Shown: positions 15,151 to 24,730 of the stretch, piece after piece | Layout of the letters: every line of letters starts with the position of its first letter | Position numbering within the stretch: the first letter of the stretch is position 1 | Source: Flammeovirgaceae bacterium SG7u.111 | GTDB lineage: Bacteria > Bacteroidota > Bacteroidia > Cytophagales > Flammeovirgaceae | Assembly: GCA_034044135.1 (NCBI GenBank) | Contig: CP139021.1 | Coordinates: 3,673,635-3,737,634, forward strand | Reading direction: 5' to 3' | Length of the DNA: 64,000 bases | Notes under the pieces: model-generated | The model's database searches: none | Told to the model about the DNA's origin: nothing | Seen by the model: the letters and a program-made list of their open reading frames with translations, nothing else | Position numbers and translations under genes: made by a program

Positions 15151-16014
15151 ATGAAATCCATTTATAAAAGCGACCAAGCAAAAGTAGAGATTATGAAACT
15201 CTACGAAGAAAAGTTGGCGAGTTTAAACTTAGACTATACCGAAACAGATGTGCCCACCCAATTTGGTAACACGAGGGTAATTACCGCTGGAAACCCTAAA
15301 AGGGGAAAACTTGTGCTCTTCCACGGGATAAATGCAGGAGCTCCGCTAACCTTAGAAGCCGTGCAAGGGCTGTCTGCCGATTTCCAACTTGTTGCCATAG
15401 ATACTATTGGGCAAGCGACCAAAAGCGATGAAACAGTGCTGGACATAAAAGGTGATTCTTACGCAATCTGGGCAGATGAAGTGCTGGAAAAGCTAGCTAT
15501 TCAGGAAGCTGATTTCATTGGAGTTTCCTACGGCGCATACATTTTACAAAAACTCATTACCCATAAACCTCAGCGGGTAAAAAAATCTGTTTTTGTAGTG
15601 CCAAGTGGCTTGGTAAACGGAAATACCTGGGAATCAATCACCAAACTTACCTTTCCCCTCATCCGCTTTATGCTCACCAAAAAAGACGAACATCTCCGCT
15701 CGTTTATCAAAGCCTTCGTGCCCGATAAAGACGAATTTATGTTTAGGCTTCAAAAGCAATTACTATTGGGCGTGAACATAGATTATAGGAGACCTACCCT
15801 GTTGAAAAAATCGGATGTCGCTCATTTTGAAAATCCTGTGTACCTGATAGAAGCCTCCGACGATATCTTTTTCCCCGGAGAAGAGGCAGTAGCAAGGGCA
15901 AAAGAAGTATTCAATAATATAGGGGGAGTTCATTTCCTAAAAAACTCCAAACACATGCCCGCGAAGCATAATTACCCCGAAATACAGCAGAAAATACGAG
16001 AATGGATTGGGTGA
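15151..16014 (+). CDS. Alpha/beta-hydrolase
   Basis: A 287-residue hydrolase from the preferred start at 15151 (MKSIYKSDQAKVE); an ATG at 15115 would add 12 residues and push into the spacer. It has the oxyanion-hole segment LVLFHGINAGAP, the nucleophile elbow FIGVSYGAYILQ (Ser in GVSYG), a probable acid in YLIEASDDIFF and the histidine in SKHMPAKHNYP. There is no signal peptide, so it acts in the cytosol. It is divergent from a TetR regulator, which suggests an inducible role toward an ester or similar small molecule. Substrate unknown. Confidence 0.82.
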   Translation: MKSIYKSDQAKVEIMKLYEEKLASLNLDYTETDVPTQFGNTRVITAGNPKRGKLVLFHGINAGAPLTLEAVQGLSADFQLVAIDTIGQATKSDETVLDIKGDSYAIWADEVLEKLAIQEADFIGVSYGAYILQKLITHKPQRVKKSVFVVPSGLVNGNTWESITKLTFPLIRFMLTKKDEHLRSFIKAFVPDKDEFMFRLQKQLLLGVNIDYRRPTLLKKSDVAHFENPVYLIEASDDIFFPGEEAVARAKEVFNNIGGVHFLKNSKHMPAKHNYPEIQQKIREWIG

Positions 16015-16197
16015 TTTTGGGCTTGCCAGTTTTACAAACATCCCCTTTGCAATTGGCATTTCCACTTTAGACCGGTTATCATAGGATTTTCAATCCGCCT
16101 TTTCCACTACCCCCACTTATGAAGAACATAATAGTAAGTATCCGCTTATCTTTTCCTAACTTCATCCATACATTAACCCCTCAGAAGAAGATTTGTG

Positions 16198-16869
16198 ATG
16201 AAAATAGTTAATACACTCCTGTTTTTATATTTAGCACTACAGTGTACCACTTGTTATTCTCAAGATACTAAAATGGATAAGGAAGTAGAGGATATTATTC
16301 GCCTTGGAAAAGATTCTATTGTACAATTAGCATTGAACCTGATTGATGAAAGAATAGATGTTCAAAATTTCTCTAAAATCAAGGTAATGACCGATGGTAA
16401 AAAAGTGTATGTTTCGTTTATGAACCCAATAAAATATCTTCCTATCAACTCCGCTTTTTATTTTGATATAGGAGTGGATCTTTCAGAAAAAACAGTCGTA
16501 TATGGCCCTGTTTCCAATGGAGTTGAACATGAGGAAAAAATCCCATTCTATATACACACAAATGAAACAAAGCTAAATATCCAATTCGTGATGGAGGCAA
16601 TTAATAAAAGTGATGAAGTTGGCTCAATCGATGTAGATAACTTTGAGGATGATATGATAATTCGCGAATCTGAGAACTACTATAGCATTCATACAGTTTC
16701 AGAATCACAAGAATCCTCATACAAAATAGAAAAAATATCTGGGAAAATATATGATTCAGAACATGCCCATCTTGAAGCTCTCCCATTTGAGGATGAAGAC
16801 CGATTGAAAGAGATTAAAAGATCCCCACCCAAAGGGCGGGGAATTGTGATAACCCCTGTAAGGGGGTAA
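16198..16869 (+). CDS. Exported protein of unknown function, 3' end altered by IS200 element
   Basis: A 223-residue frame starting at 16198 (a GTG three bases earlier is also in frame). The N-terminus has a signal peptide (NTLLFLYLALQCTTCYSQ), with a cysteine that could be lipidated. No domain was recognised. The last ~16 residues (SPPKGRGIVITPVRG) are encoded by GC-rich hairpin DNA (16823-16865) unlike the AT-rich gene body. This is best explained by an IS200-type end that replaced the original 3' end and supplied a stop codon. The protein is therefore probably truncated or altered. Confidence 0.5.
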   Translation: MKIVNTLLFLYLALQCTTCYSQDTKMDKEVEDIIRLGKDSIVQLALNLIDERIDVQNFSKIKVMTDGKKVYVSFMNPIKYLPINSAFYFDIGVDLSEKTVVYGPVSNGVEHEEKIPFYIHTNETKLNIQFVMEAINKSDEVGSIDVDNFEDDMIIRESENYYSIHTVSESQESSYKIEKISGKIYDSEHAHLEALPFEDEDRLKEIKRSPPKGRGIVITPVRG

Positions 16870-17466
16870 ACTGCCCTTGCCCCCAAAGGAGGCAAAGGAA
16901 TTCATTGTCCCCGGTTATAAATCTATTTTATTACTTTGTTATTCTTAGCTCTCGTTCTTTTTTTCCTGTTCTTCTTGATACTCCACGTAAAGCCTTATCT
17001 TTTCTGGGTCAAGCCCTACCGTATCAACACAATAGCCTGTTGCCCAAAAACGGTTGCCCCAATAGGGGCGTTGCTTCAGCTTCTTGAACTTTGAAAACAA
17101 CCGTATGGCTGTCCGGCCCTTCAAGATCCCCACCACATCGGAAACCGAATATTTGGGAGGGATATCGATAATCAAGTGAACATGGCCCTTTTGGACGTTC
17201 AGCGTATCGATAATACATTTCTTTTGGGAGGCGTACTGCATTATATGCTCTATTGCTGCCCTTTTTATTGCTCCTTCGAGGATTCTATACCTATATTTAG
17301 GTGTCCAAACTATATGGTACTTGCAATACCAGATCGAATGTGACAATTTGTGAAAACGGCTCATAATATATTCTTCGGTTGTGGGGACAACTCTTGAATA
17401 TAATCATTGGGCCGTTTTCTGGCTTAGCCACGCAGAGCGGTTATTAACCACGCTCATAGAGCGTGG
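16823..17466 (-). mobile_element. IS200/IS605-family element (tnpA only)
   Basis: The tnpA gene is flanked by subterminal hairpins, as expected for this family. Left: CCCCACCC/GGGCGGGG (16823-16841), CCCCT/AGGGG (16853-16865) and TTGCCCCC/GGAGGCAA (16877-16895). Right: CCACGCTC-ATA-GAGCGTGG (17448-17466). TTGTCCCC (16905-16912) and GGGGACAA (17383-17390) also form an inverted pair. No tnpB is present. Exact cleavage sites are not determinable; the boundaries are estimates. Total length near 650 bp fits the IS200 group. Confidence 0.7.
16945..17364 (-). CDS. tnpA: IS200-type Y1 transposase TnpA
   Basis: A 139-residue transposase of the usual IS200 length. It starts with HSIWYCKYHIVWTPKYRYRI, has the HUH metal-binding motif in KGHVHLIIDIPP, and a tyrosine in FWATGYCVDTVG as the likely nucleophile. 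VSDVVGILKGRTAIRLF and the basic stretch before PYWGNRFW are typical. It cuts and joins single-stranded DNA at hairpin ends. The frame is intact, so the element may still be active. Confidence 0.93.
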   Translation of the reverse strand: MSRFHKLSHSIWYCKYHIVWTPKYRYRILEGAIKRAAIEHIMQYASQKKCIIDTLNVQKGHVHLIIDIPPKYSVSDVVGILKGRTAIRLFSKFKKLKQRPYWGNRFWATGYCVDTVGLDPEKIRLYVEYQEEQEKKNES

Positions 17467-17541
17467 ATTTCTAAGTTGATATTAAATTTTAAAAAATGAA
17501 AATGATTAAAAAAACATCCCTTTTTATTATCTTAAAAAGCA

Positions 17542-18354
17542 ATGAAGGTATTGAACGCAGAATCGATAAAAATAGCTCCTATCATTCAAAAATCCACTAC
17601 TAAAACTGAGCCTAACCATTACTCGGTTTGCTGGATTCAGAACGGGGTTCAGTCCATTGAGATAAATAATGTGTTGTACAAAGATGTCTCAAATGCTATT
17701 TTCTTTATGAACCCCAGTTTCGACTGGAAAATAGTAAAAACGAATACCAGCGCTTCTTCTGGGTATGTGCTATCGCTTCCTCAAAAAACATTAGACAATC
17801 CTGCCTTGAGCAACCTTCATATAAATGAAGTACGGCTTTTTGCCAATGATGAAATCCCTAAGATAAACCTTGCCCCCGGTATAGAAATAAGGATTCAGGC
17901 TATTTTAGAAATGATAGATGAGCTGGTAGGCTCACACCTCAACCATAAGGATGATGCCATTATCTCTTTATTGAATACTTTCTTTGTGTATTGTGATGGG
18001 CAATGCAATATCAAATCTGTCATTTCCGAAAATAATGCGAAAAAGACGGTAGTTTATAAGTTCAAAAAGCTAGTGAACCAATGGTTTTTTGAATACCATG
18101 GAGTGAATGAGTATGCCCAATTACTCAATGTATCTGACAAATACCTCAACGAATGTGTGAACGATATTTTGGGGGTAAATGCAAAGAGCATAATAACCGA
18201 ACAACACGTGATGAGAGCGAGACATGCATTAAAGTTTACCGACAAAACAGTAAAAGAGATTTGCTTTGAAATGGGCTTCTCCTCTCCCGATTATTTCAGC
18301 TATTTCTTAAAAAAACACACCGGAATGTCCCCTTCCATGCTCAGAGAAAGCTGA
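17542..18354 (+). CDS. AraC-family transcriptional regulator
   Basis: A 270-residue regulator. The N-terminal ~150 residues are a sensing domain with no recognised motif. The C-terminal ~100 residues are an AraC double helix-turn-helix: VNEYAQLLNVSDKYLNECV, then TVKEICFEMGFSSPDYFSYF and the end KKHTGMSPSMLRES. It lies just after the IS200 element and 85 bases before a cupin gene on the same strand, which may be its target. The signal is unknown. Confidence 0.88.
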   Translation: MKVLNAESIKIAPIIQKSTTKTEPNHYSVCWIQNGVQSIEINNVLYKDVSNAIFFMNPSFDWKIVKTNTSASSGYVLSLPQKTLDNPALSNLHINEVRLFANDEIPKINLAPGIEIRIQAILEMIDELVGSHLNHKDDAIISLLNTFFVYCDGQCNIKSVISENNAKKTVVYKFKKLVNQWFFEYHGVNEYAQLLNVSDKYLNECVNDILGVNAKSIITEQHVMRARHALKFTDKTVKEICFEMGFSSPDYFSYFLKKHTGMSPSMLRES

Positions 18355-18439
18355 TTATTCCGAAATTCTAAAGCTTTACCGTGTTTTTCGCATGCCCGTA
18401 TTGAAGGCTACAATTTACTATTGTATAAAAAACAATAGT

Positions 18440-18982
18440 ATGGACAGAAAAACATTTTTAAAATCATCTAAAATTGGAATTGGGCTAGCTTTTGTACCAG
18501 GAATCAGCCAAGCATTAGTCCCTGACAGCAAACCATCGGCTACTGCCGAACCAAAAATCATCAAGGATGACCAAGGTAGCATCTTGAATGTGATAGGCGA
18601 TATCCAAACCCACAAATTGGTCGGTAGCGATACTGGCAACCAACTAGTAGAATGGGTGGATAACGTTGACCCTGGTGTAGGTATCCCCCCTCACATCCAC
18701 ACCCTCGAAGACGAAATCTTTAGGGTAATAAAAGGAGAGCTTGAAATAATGGTGGACGGAAAAACCACTGTTTTGAAAGAAGGAGATATCGCTTTTGCCC
18801 CTAAAAATGTTCCACATGCATGGAAAGTAGTAGGAACGGAAAAGGCAAAAATGATTACTACCGCATTTCCCGCAGGCATAGAAAACATGTTCGAAGAATT
18901 AGCGAAACTTCCTGCCGGTCCGCCCGATTTCGAGAAAGTCACCAAGATTTGTGGCGAGCATGGCATTAGTTTCCTCAGCTAG
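18440..18982 (+). CDS. Cupin-domain protein with N-terminal export-like segment
   Basis: A 180-residue protein from ATG 18440 (MDRKTFLKSSKIGIGLAF); the upstream in-frame ATG at 18392 gives an implausible N-terminus. The first ~28 residues are a signal-like or membrane segment. A single cupin domain follows: PHIHTLEDEIFRVIKGELEI carries the HxH...E metal ligands and APKNVPHAWKVVG the last histidine. These mark a small metal-binding beta-barrel, often a dioxygenase or isomerase, but the substrate is unknown. It follows the AraC gene and may be controlled by it. Confidence 0.78.
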   Translation: MDRKTFLKSSKIGIGLAFVPGISQALVPDSKPSATAEPKIIKDDQGSILNVIGDIQTHKLVGSDTGNQLVEWVDNVDPGVGIPPHIHTLEDEIFRVIKGELEIMVDGKTTVLKEGDIAFAPKNVPHAWKVVGTEKAKMITTAFPAGIENMFEELAKLPAGPPDFEKVTKICGEHGISFLS

Positions 18983-19213
18983 TTGCAGCTATTTCACCTA
19001 TACCTGTCCCGAATATTATAAGTATTTGGGACAGGTCACCAACCTGCATTCTTGCTTTAAGAAGCACTTCACAAATTACAATTCCCCATCCTCTATTTTT
19101 TTCTACCTACTGATAATTCTTTATCTCAAACAACATATTTTTGTGGGCTTTAAAGGCTAAGCAACTAAACAAAACCAATCCACCTTAAGCGCGGGAAGGA
19201 ATGCTCCACAAGA

Positions 19214-20329
19214 ATGAAAAGGACATTAGTTAGACTAAGAAACAGCAGGCTCAGGAAATTTTTGCGGAGACACGAGAAATATGCTCCCATCTTGTTTTTT
19301 ATAGGAGGGTTCATTTTTGATTCTTTCACCCTTGGGCGCATAGATCGCCTGTACGACCTAAGTATCCTCTGCCTTCACATGATCTCCCTCACCATCACCC
19401 TTTTCCTTTTCAATTTGGCAGACGATGGTCTTTGGAAAAAGACATTCCTTCGGAGAATTGAAGAGTATTTCCCCTTGGCTATCCAGTTTTTCTTTGGAGG
19501 GCTTTCAAGCGCTTATGTTATCTATTTTTCCAGAAGCGTTTCTCTGTCCAAAACAGCCTCGTTCTTTCTCATCCTAGTAGCCTTGCTAGTTGCAAACGAG
19601 TTTTTGAAAAAGCGGATATCCAATAAGTACCTACAGTTTGGGGTGTACTCTTTTATCAGCTTTACCTTTTTCACGTTCATGATCCCGGTGTTCATCAAAG
19701 AGATGAATACAGAAATTTTTTTGTATTCGGGCTTAGCCAGTTTACTATTTACGCTACTACTAATCATCAGTATCTACTGGGCAAGCCCAAGTACGCGGGC
19801 AGAGGTCCGCTTAAGGAAACTTACGGGATTAGTTTTGTTGATTTATACACTTATCAATGCTTTTTACTTTCTCAAGCTCATTCCACCTGTTCCCCTTGCA
19901 CTAGACAAAGGGATAGTAGCCCACGATGTCAGACTTGAAAATGGCACTTATACGGTCACTTATGAGAAAAACCTTGGCAATATATTTTGGAGAGACCATA
20001 GGCTGACATTTAACCGCAAGCCAGGTGAAAAGGTATTTGTTTTTTCCTCCATTTTTGCACCTACCGACATCAAGAAAAAGATATTCCACCGGTGGAAATG
20101 GTACAACAAGGATGCTGAAAAGTGGACAATTGTTGATGATATAGGCTATGAGATAAAAGGTGGAAGAGACGGTGGATATCGTGGTTACACCTATAAAAAA
20201 AATGTTCTTGAAGGCAAATGGAAAGTGGAAGTGATCACAGAAGAAGAACTGGTGCTAGGCGTGATTAATTTTGAAGTGATCACAAGCACTGCTTTAGCAC
20301 CAGAGGGACTGGTGATTGAAGAGTTTTGA
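19214..20329 (+). CDS. DUF2914 membrane protein
   Basis: A 371-residue protein. The N-terminal ~220 residues have about seven hydrophobic segments (FFIGGFIFDSFTLGRIDRLY, LHMISLTITLFLFNLA, LFTLLLIISIYW among them). The C-terminal ~140 residues form a soluble domain with WRDHRLTFNRKPGEKVFVFS and GKWKVEVITEEELVLGVINF, matching DUF2914. A purine-rich GGAAGGA lies about 14 bases before the start. It is transcribed alone and ends at a strong hairpin. Function is unknown in the family. Confidence 0.75.
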   Translation: MKRTLVRLRNSRLRKFLRRHEKYAPILFFIGGFIFDSFTLGRIDRLYDLSILCLHMISLTITLFLFNLADDGLWKKTFLRRIEEYFPLAIQFFFGGLSSAYVIYFSRSVSLSKTASFFLILVALLVANEFLKKRISNKYLQFGVYSFISFTFFTFMIPVFIKEMNTEIFLYSGLASLLFTLLLIISIYWASPSTRAEVRLRKLTGLVLLIYTLINAFYFLKLIPPVPLALDKGIVAHDVRLENGTYTVTYEKNLGNIFWRDHRLTFNRKPGEKVFVFSSIFAPTDIKKKIFHRWKWYNKDAEKWTIVDDIGYEIKGGRDGGYRGYTYKKNVLEGKWKVEVITEEELVLGVINFEVITSTALAPEGLVIEEF

Positions 20330-20336
20330 CAAAAAA

Positions 20337-20369
20337 AGACCTATAAGGCGTTGAATACCTTATAGGTCT
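20337..20369. terminator. Bidirectional terminator
   Basis: AGACCTATAAGG (20337-20348) pairs perfectly with CCTTATAGGTCT (20358-20369). It separates convergent genes. An A-run on the left gives a U-run for the minus-strand peptidase transcript. Confidence 0.78.
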
Positions 20370-20381
20370 AGGTTACCTCAA

Positions 20382-22508
20382 CTACTTCTTCGTGCCATGA
20401 ATGGTTACGCCAAAGCTTTTTAGTGCTATGGTAATATCGGTGATGGCATCTCCTTCTCCCGTAAGGGTAATGTCCATGCTGTTGTCAAGACTTACAAAAT
20501 GATTTTCCCCTTTGGGTCTCAGGTACGATTCTATTCGCGCTTCTGGAATCAAAAGTTTGATCTTCCCTCCATCGTCAACTATCTGAGCTGAAACAGGAAA
20601 CTCTTTTATGCCATAGGTACCCAAAGTAGTCTCAGGAACTTCTACATCCTTGTAAATCTCTTCAAGGCTTGGGTAAAAGTTATCATCGAAGGCAACATCG
20701 ACAATGTCTCCGTTCACCATGATGAATTTCGCCTTTTTATACTTATCAACCTTCACTTCAAAGTCACCTTCTAGGCCTACCCATGATTTTACACTGTAAG
20801 TTTTGTAGTCCGTATTCCCATCTTCGTATTCTACCAACACACTGACAGGCACAGGCCTCGTCCCTTTGTTTTTGATAGAAAGCGTACCCTTGTCCATTCC
20901 TGTTACTGCTACGTCCGAATAGCCAAACCCAAAGTACCAAGGCTCCCAAAACCAACCAAGATCCTGACCCGATACATTTTCAAACGTATAGAAGAAATCA
21001 TAAGGAGTAGGAGACTTTTTTGCCCAGCGGCGGATATACTCTCGGTAACATTTCAAGAATAATTCATCTCCCAAGTGATCGTACAACATAGCATAAGTAA
21101 AAGAAGGCAAGGTGTACGAATGATAGCCATAGTTCCCTGCCATGTACTGGCTAGAAGTAACTGTTGGCAAGTCGCCAATTGTTCCTGACATCTGGTCCAT
21201 GCCAGCTTTCATACCCGAGAACAGCGAAGAGGCATCTTTTTCATCCTTAAAAAACTTGTGCGTAACCAATGTAGTGATAAAATCTGCCCAGCCTTCGTCC
21301 ATCCAAGCAAACCTTCGCTCATTAATTCTCACATACATTGGGAAATAGGTATGGAACATCTCGTGGATAGTTACCCCTCTACCAGCATTGGCATTGTTGG
21401 CCATCATGGGGAATTCCATGCCACCGCCGTTCAGCCCTATGAAGGTAGTAAACGCAGGATAAGGATAGGGAATACCCGGCACGTCTTCCGAAAAATGTTT
21501 CATGGTCTTTTGTTGAATGGCTGTTACTTTCGCATAAGCTGGCGCATCTTTTTGTGGAAATGCCGTGCTTACAAGAACAGAGTTCCCACTCACCTCTTGA
21601 GATGCCGCATCCCATAAGTAATGGTCACTCATGGCAAAAGCAAAGTCGGAAACCTCAGAGGCTTTGTAGTGCCACGTGCCCGACTTCAATACCAAGCTAT
21701 CAAGATCAGTAGAGTCAACCACATGGATAGTTTCGGTAGCCGTCTTCGCCTTTTCGTATTTTGCATATATATCCTCTGGTAATATAGCCGTTGCATTTTG
21801 GAGTTCACCTGTAGCCCACACCAAAAAATTGGTTGGGGCAGTTATTTTTACATCATAATTCCCCAAGTTGTTATAAAACTCTGTATCGAAGGTATAGTCG
21901 ATCATATCCCAACCAAAAACATCATCGTAAACAGACATTTGTGGATACCAGTAGGCTATGAAAAACGAAGTAGAGTCTTTTGCACCAGTCCTGCGGACAG
22001 TCAGTGGCACTTTTTGTTCCCAATCCATAAAAAGCTCTACCTTACTTCCTGTTTTGAGCGGAGTAGCCAGCGTAATAATAAGGTTCGTTCCCCTGCGGCG
22101 GACTAACTTAGGGTTATCCATCGGCATTTCTTCGCCATTTACCTTCAAGTTGGAAAGAACAACGCCGTCTCCAATGTCTTCGGGGTTGACTTGCATCCCT
22201 CTAGCATTTCCCTTTTTGAATACATCGTAATACAAACGGACCACAAGTGAATTCAGGTCATCTGGGCTGTTGTTCAAATAATTGATCACGGCAGAACCCG
22301 CTACACCCCTGGTAGAAGGATCGACAGTGACCTCCATGGTGTAATCAACCGTATTGTGCCAATATTTGACACCGGGTTTTCCATCTACAGAACGAGTTCC
22401 CTTGTCGTAGGCTTCCTTTATCTCCCTAGATACGTGCAGGTCAAAGTCTTGGGCAAAAATGACCAATGGAAAAAATACCAACAAGGTGGCACATAGTTTC
22501 TTAAGCAT
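20382..22508 (-). CDS. M1-family metallopeptidase
   Basis: A 708-residue exported peptidase with signal peptide MLKKLCATLLVFFPLVIFAQ. The zinc site is HEMFHTYFP followed 18 residues later by the glutamate of WMDEGWADF, the M1 (gluzincin) HExxH-18-E pattern. The exopeptidase GxMEN-like motif is changed to GGGMEFP. The N-terminal half forms the usual beta-rich domain (MEVTVDPSTRGVAGSAVINY). It probably trims peptides in the periplasm or at the surface. It is the only gene in its unit. Confidence 0.88.
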   Translation of the reverse strand: MLKKLCATLLVFFPLVIFAQDFDLHVSREIKEAYDKGTRSVDGKPGVKYWHNTVDYTMEVTVDPSTRGVAGSAVINYLNNSPDDLNSLVVRLYYDVFKKGNARGMQVNPEDIGDGVVLSNLKVNGEEMPMDNPKLVRRRGTNLIITLATPLKTGSKVELFMDWEQKVPLTVRRTGAKDSTSFFIAYWYPQMSVYDDVFGWDMIDYTFDTEFYNNLGNYDVKITAPTNFLVWATGELQNATAILPEDIYAKYEKAKTATETIHVVDSTDLDSLVLKSGTWHYKASEVSDFAFAMSDHYLWDAASQEVSGNSVLVSTAFPQKDAPAYAKVTAIQQKTMKHFSEDVPGIPYPYPAFTTFIGLNGGGMEFPMMANNANAGRGVTIHEMFHTYFPMYVRINERRFAWMDEGWADFITTLVTHKFFKDEKDASSLFSGMKAGMDQMSGTIGDLPTVTSSQYMAGNYGYHSYTLPSFTYAMLYDHLGDELFLKCYREYIRRWAKKSPTPYDFFYTFENVSGQDLGWFWEPWYFGFGYSDVAVTGMDKGTLSIKNKGTRPVPVSVLVEYEDGNTDYKTYSVKSWVGLEGDFEVKVDKYKKAKFIMVNGDIVDVAFDDNFYPSLEEIYKDVEVPETTLGTYGIKEFPVSAQIVDDGGKIKLLIPEARIESYLRPKGENHFVSLDNSMDITLTGEGDAITDITIALKSFGVTIHGTKK

Positions 22509-22645
22509 AATCTTCTTTCGTTAATATAATTGATGTTGAATTTTACAAATGGGTTAACATACCACTAAGCTAATAAAAAGGGAAAGATATTCAAGCTTAG
22601 ATAGTACTAGTGGAAAAGATTCGTTCTTAAATGCTCTTTAGGAAG

Positions 22646-22916
22646 ATGAAAGGAATGCTATTATTAGGTATTGTAGCCACTCCACCATGCAAAACACCCC
22701 ACCAAAGGATCTTCTGTTTTACAGACAATGTAAAGAATAATACGAATGATGCAACGGCGAATTTGCTTGATGCAAAGGAATAAATGGATAATGTAAAGGG
22801 ATAAATGCTATATGTAAAGCATTTTTGGCATAAATATTATAGAAAACTTGGTAATGCAACGCAAAAAACACCCTGTGCAAAGGGTTATATGCATGATGTA
22901 AAGGAGACCACCAAAC
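22646..22916. repeat. Degenerate 21-bp tandem array of a different unit sequence
   Basis: The motif ATGYAAAGG recurs with exact 21-bp spacing: ATG or its equivalent at 22728, 22749, 22770, 22791, 22812, 22854, 22875 and 22896, with a decayed unit at 22833. Weaker matches at 22646 and 22687 are 41 bases apart. The best units continue RATAAATG. The unit sequence is unrelated to the arrays at 771 and 27133, but the period is the same. The minus-strand frame reads as heptads containing PLH and has no sign of being a real protein. Confidence 0.85.
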
Positions 22917-23550
22917 TATCTTTTGTTTCAACAGTATATACAGAAGGATATTGAAGTTGTAAAGGAATAGGTTGATTTGGAAGCAAGTTTTTTGTTGTTA
23001 GCAAGCTCTTTTTTACTAAAAACAACACTTTTCCCAACATATCTTACCCAATATTGCTGTGCTGATCTCCCCTATTGGAAATGCTATACATACTTTAGAT
23101 CAAGCTTCCTGCTTTATACACCCCCATCTTGTGACAATGCAAAACCGTTCGTTTGAAAGCAATTTGGTACATATGTATAGATGTTGTGAAATAAAGATGG
23201 TGATGTATTGCTTGAGCATCTCTTTTTGGAGGATTTGAAAAATGCTTGAGAGAAAGTGGATGGTAACAATTACCCTATTATGATATTATGAAGACCGTTG
23301 ATACTTTGTTTGTGACAGAAGAGAGCGTTTTATATGTTGATAGAGTGTTTGTCCGTTAGTATTGGATAAAGAAAGAATATAGCCTAAAGAAAATGGGCTA
23401 TCGCAAGATTTATAATCCATGTTTAACCAAAATAACTTAAAAACTAGTAGTACTGTTTAGCAGTTGCACATCATAGGGTTTCCAAATTACAAATTTTGAA
23501 AAGCCGAGGTTTGAAAATCAACGTAATAACATATTCAAAAGACAAAAATC
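22917..23550. other. Gene-free spacer
   Basis: AT-rich spacer with no credible gene. A late TTGTAAAGGAATAGG near 22957 is a possible off-register relic of the 21-bp array. A small hairpin ATAGCC/GGCTAT lies near 23379-23401. Nothing else was recognised. Confidence 0.5.
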
Positions 23551-23967
23551 ATGAGACTTAAACTTTTAATAGTACCAATAATTTGCATTGCATTTGTTAC
23601 ATGTCAACAATCTACTAATGAGAAAAAACAAAACGTAGAGTCTGAACAAGAAACAAGTAAAATTAAAGTTGAAACAACAACTAAAAATGTATTAGCTGAT
23701 ACAATTGGCATTCATAAAATTACCAATTCGGAGGCTCGAGATTGGATAGTAGATATGAGTAAGGTTGCACAAGGCATAGAGCAAGCTCTGAATAATAATA
23801 ATCCATCTAGGATGCCTAGTTTGATGGAAAAAGCAAGTAAAAATCAGAGAAGCCAACTTGCAATTCAGTCTAATCTATCTGAATCAGATAGGACGTTATT
23901 CAAGTCATATGCAAATAAATTAGCTACTAAGCTAAGTGAGTTAGGAGATAGAATGAGTAATATGTAG
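23551..23967 (+). CDS. Small lipoprotein of unknown function
   Basis: A 138-residue protein with a lipoprotein signal (lipobox IAFVTC, cysteine near residue 18), a polar, charged linker of about 30 residues and a helical C-terminal domain (IVDMSKVAQGIEQALNNNN, LFKSYANKLATKLSELGDRM). No domain was recognised. It ends before a strong terminator. Probably a small periplasmic helical protein anchored by lipid. Confidence 0.6.
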   Translation: MRLKLLIVPIICIAFVTCQQSTNEKKQNVESEQETSKIKVETTTKNVLADTIGIHKITNSEARDWIVDMSKVAQGIEQALNNNNPSRMPSLMEKASKNQRSQLAIQSNLSESDRTLFKSYANKLATKLSELGDRMSNM

Positions 23968-24037
23968 CTGTTAGTTTTTAAGTTATTTTGGTTAAACTCG
24001 GGTTATAAATCCTGTCGAAAAGGATAATTTCTTACTA

Positions 24038-24064
24038 ATGCCCTCCTTATTCTTTGGAGGGCAT
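24038..24064 (+). terminator. Terminator after the small lipoprotein
   Basis: ATGCCCTCC (24038-24046) pairs with GGAGGGCAT (24056-24064) and is followed by a T-run. It lies 70 bases after the stop. Confidence 0.8.
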
Positions 24065-24163
24065 TTTTTCAATAGAATTTCAGCTTTATCCTAAGCTACA
24101 CTATATTTAAGAGAATAGGTATGTATGCAGTCCAAGTGTATATATCCATTATTAAACAAGAGA

Positions 24164-24712
24164 ATGAACACAGCAGAATTTTATAAGCACATAACCAACC
24201 TTCCAGACAAATTCGAGAATAGAGATTTGGAGGAATACTTATTAGCTCTTCTCAAATTGATTGAGATGAATAGAACTAAAGAAGTAACCTATAAATTGAT
24301 TCTTGAAATTATAAGTGAAGCATTTACCTCAGAACCTTATGCGTTTAAAAATGAGTGGTTAAAATGCGAAACAGCTCCTGATGAAAACAGGATGAGTAGA
24401 AAGTTCACTCACCCAGACATTAGTGAAGCGATTGATAAAACAAACACATCTGATTTGACAACGTACGATTTTACAATTGAAGTGTTGAGATTTCAAATTG
24501 CTGAACTTCACAAAATGAGAGGCAAGCAATTAGAAAATGAATATCGTTTTTTTGGAGTTCAGTCAGAAACTGGAAATTCTTGGTACAATTTTGACCCATT
24601 TGCAAATTTAGAATGTGGTGCGAGATGTATGGAAGATAATGAAACGGATTTTAGTTCATTGGACTGGTCGTTTATAGGTGAACTTTTAGAAAATGGAAGG
24701 ATTTACGAATAA
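24164..24712 (+). CDS. Protein of unknown function
   Basis: A 182-residue soluble protein from ATG 24164 (MNTAEFYKHITNLPDKF); an in-frame ATG at 24125 would add 13 residues. It is acidic and mostly helical in the first half (YLLALLKLIEMNRTKEVTYK), with a C-terminal WYNFDPFANLECGARCMED containing two cysteines. No domain was recognised. Size, acidity and isolation would fit an immunity-type or orphan protein, but no toxin gene is adjacent, so no function is claimed. Confidence 0.55.
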   Translation: MNTAEFYKHITNLPDKFENRDLEEYLLALLKLIEMNRTKEVTYKLILEIISEAFTSEPYAFKNEWLKCETAPDENRMSRKFTHPDISEAIDKTNTSDLTTYDFTIEVLRFQIAELHKMRGKQLENEYRFFGVQSETGNSWYNFDPFANLECGARCMEDNETDFSSLDWSFIGELLENGRIYE

Positions 24713-24730
24713 TGTTACAGGATTACCTAG

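Noticed and set aside
22719-22931. A 70-residue minus-strand open frame with PLH heptad repeats
   Set aside because: The heptads follow from the 21-bp DNA period. There is no plausible start context, domain or balanced composition, so the region is annotated as a DNA repeat.
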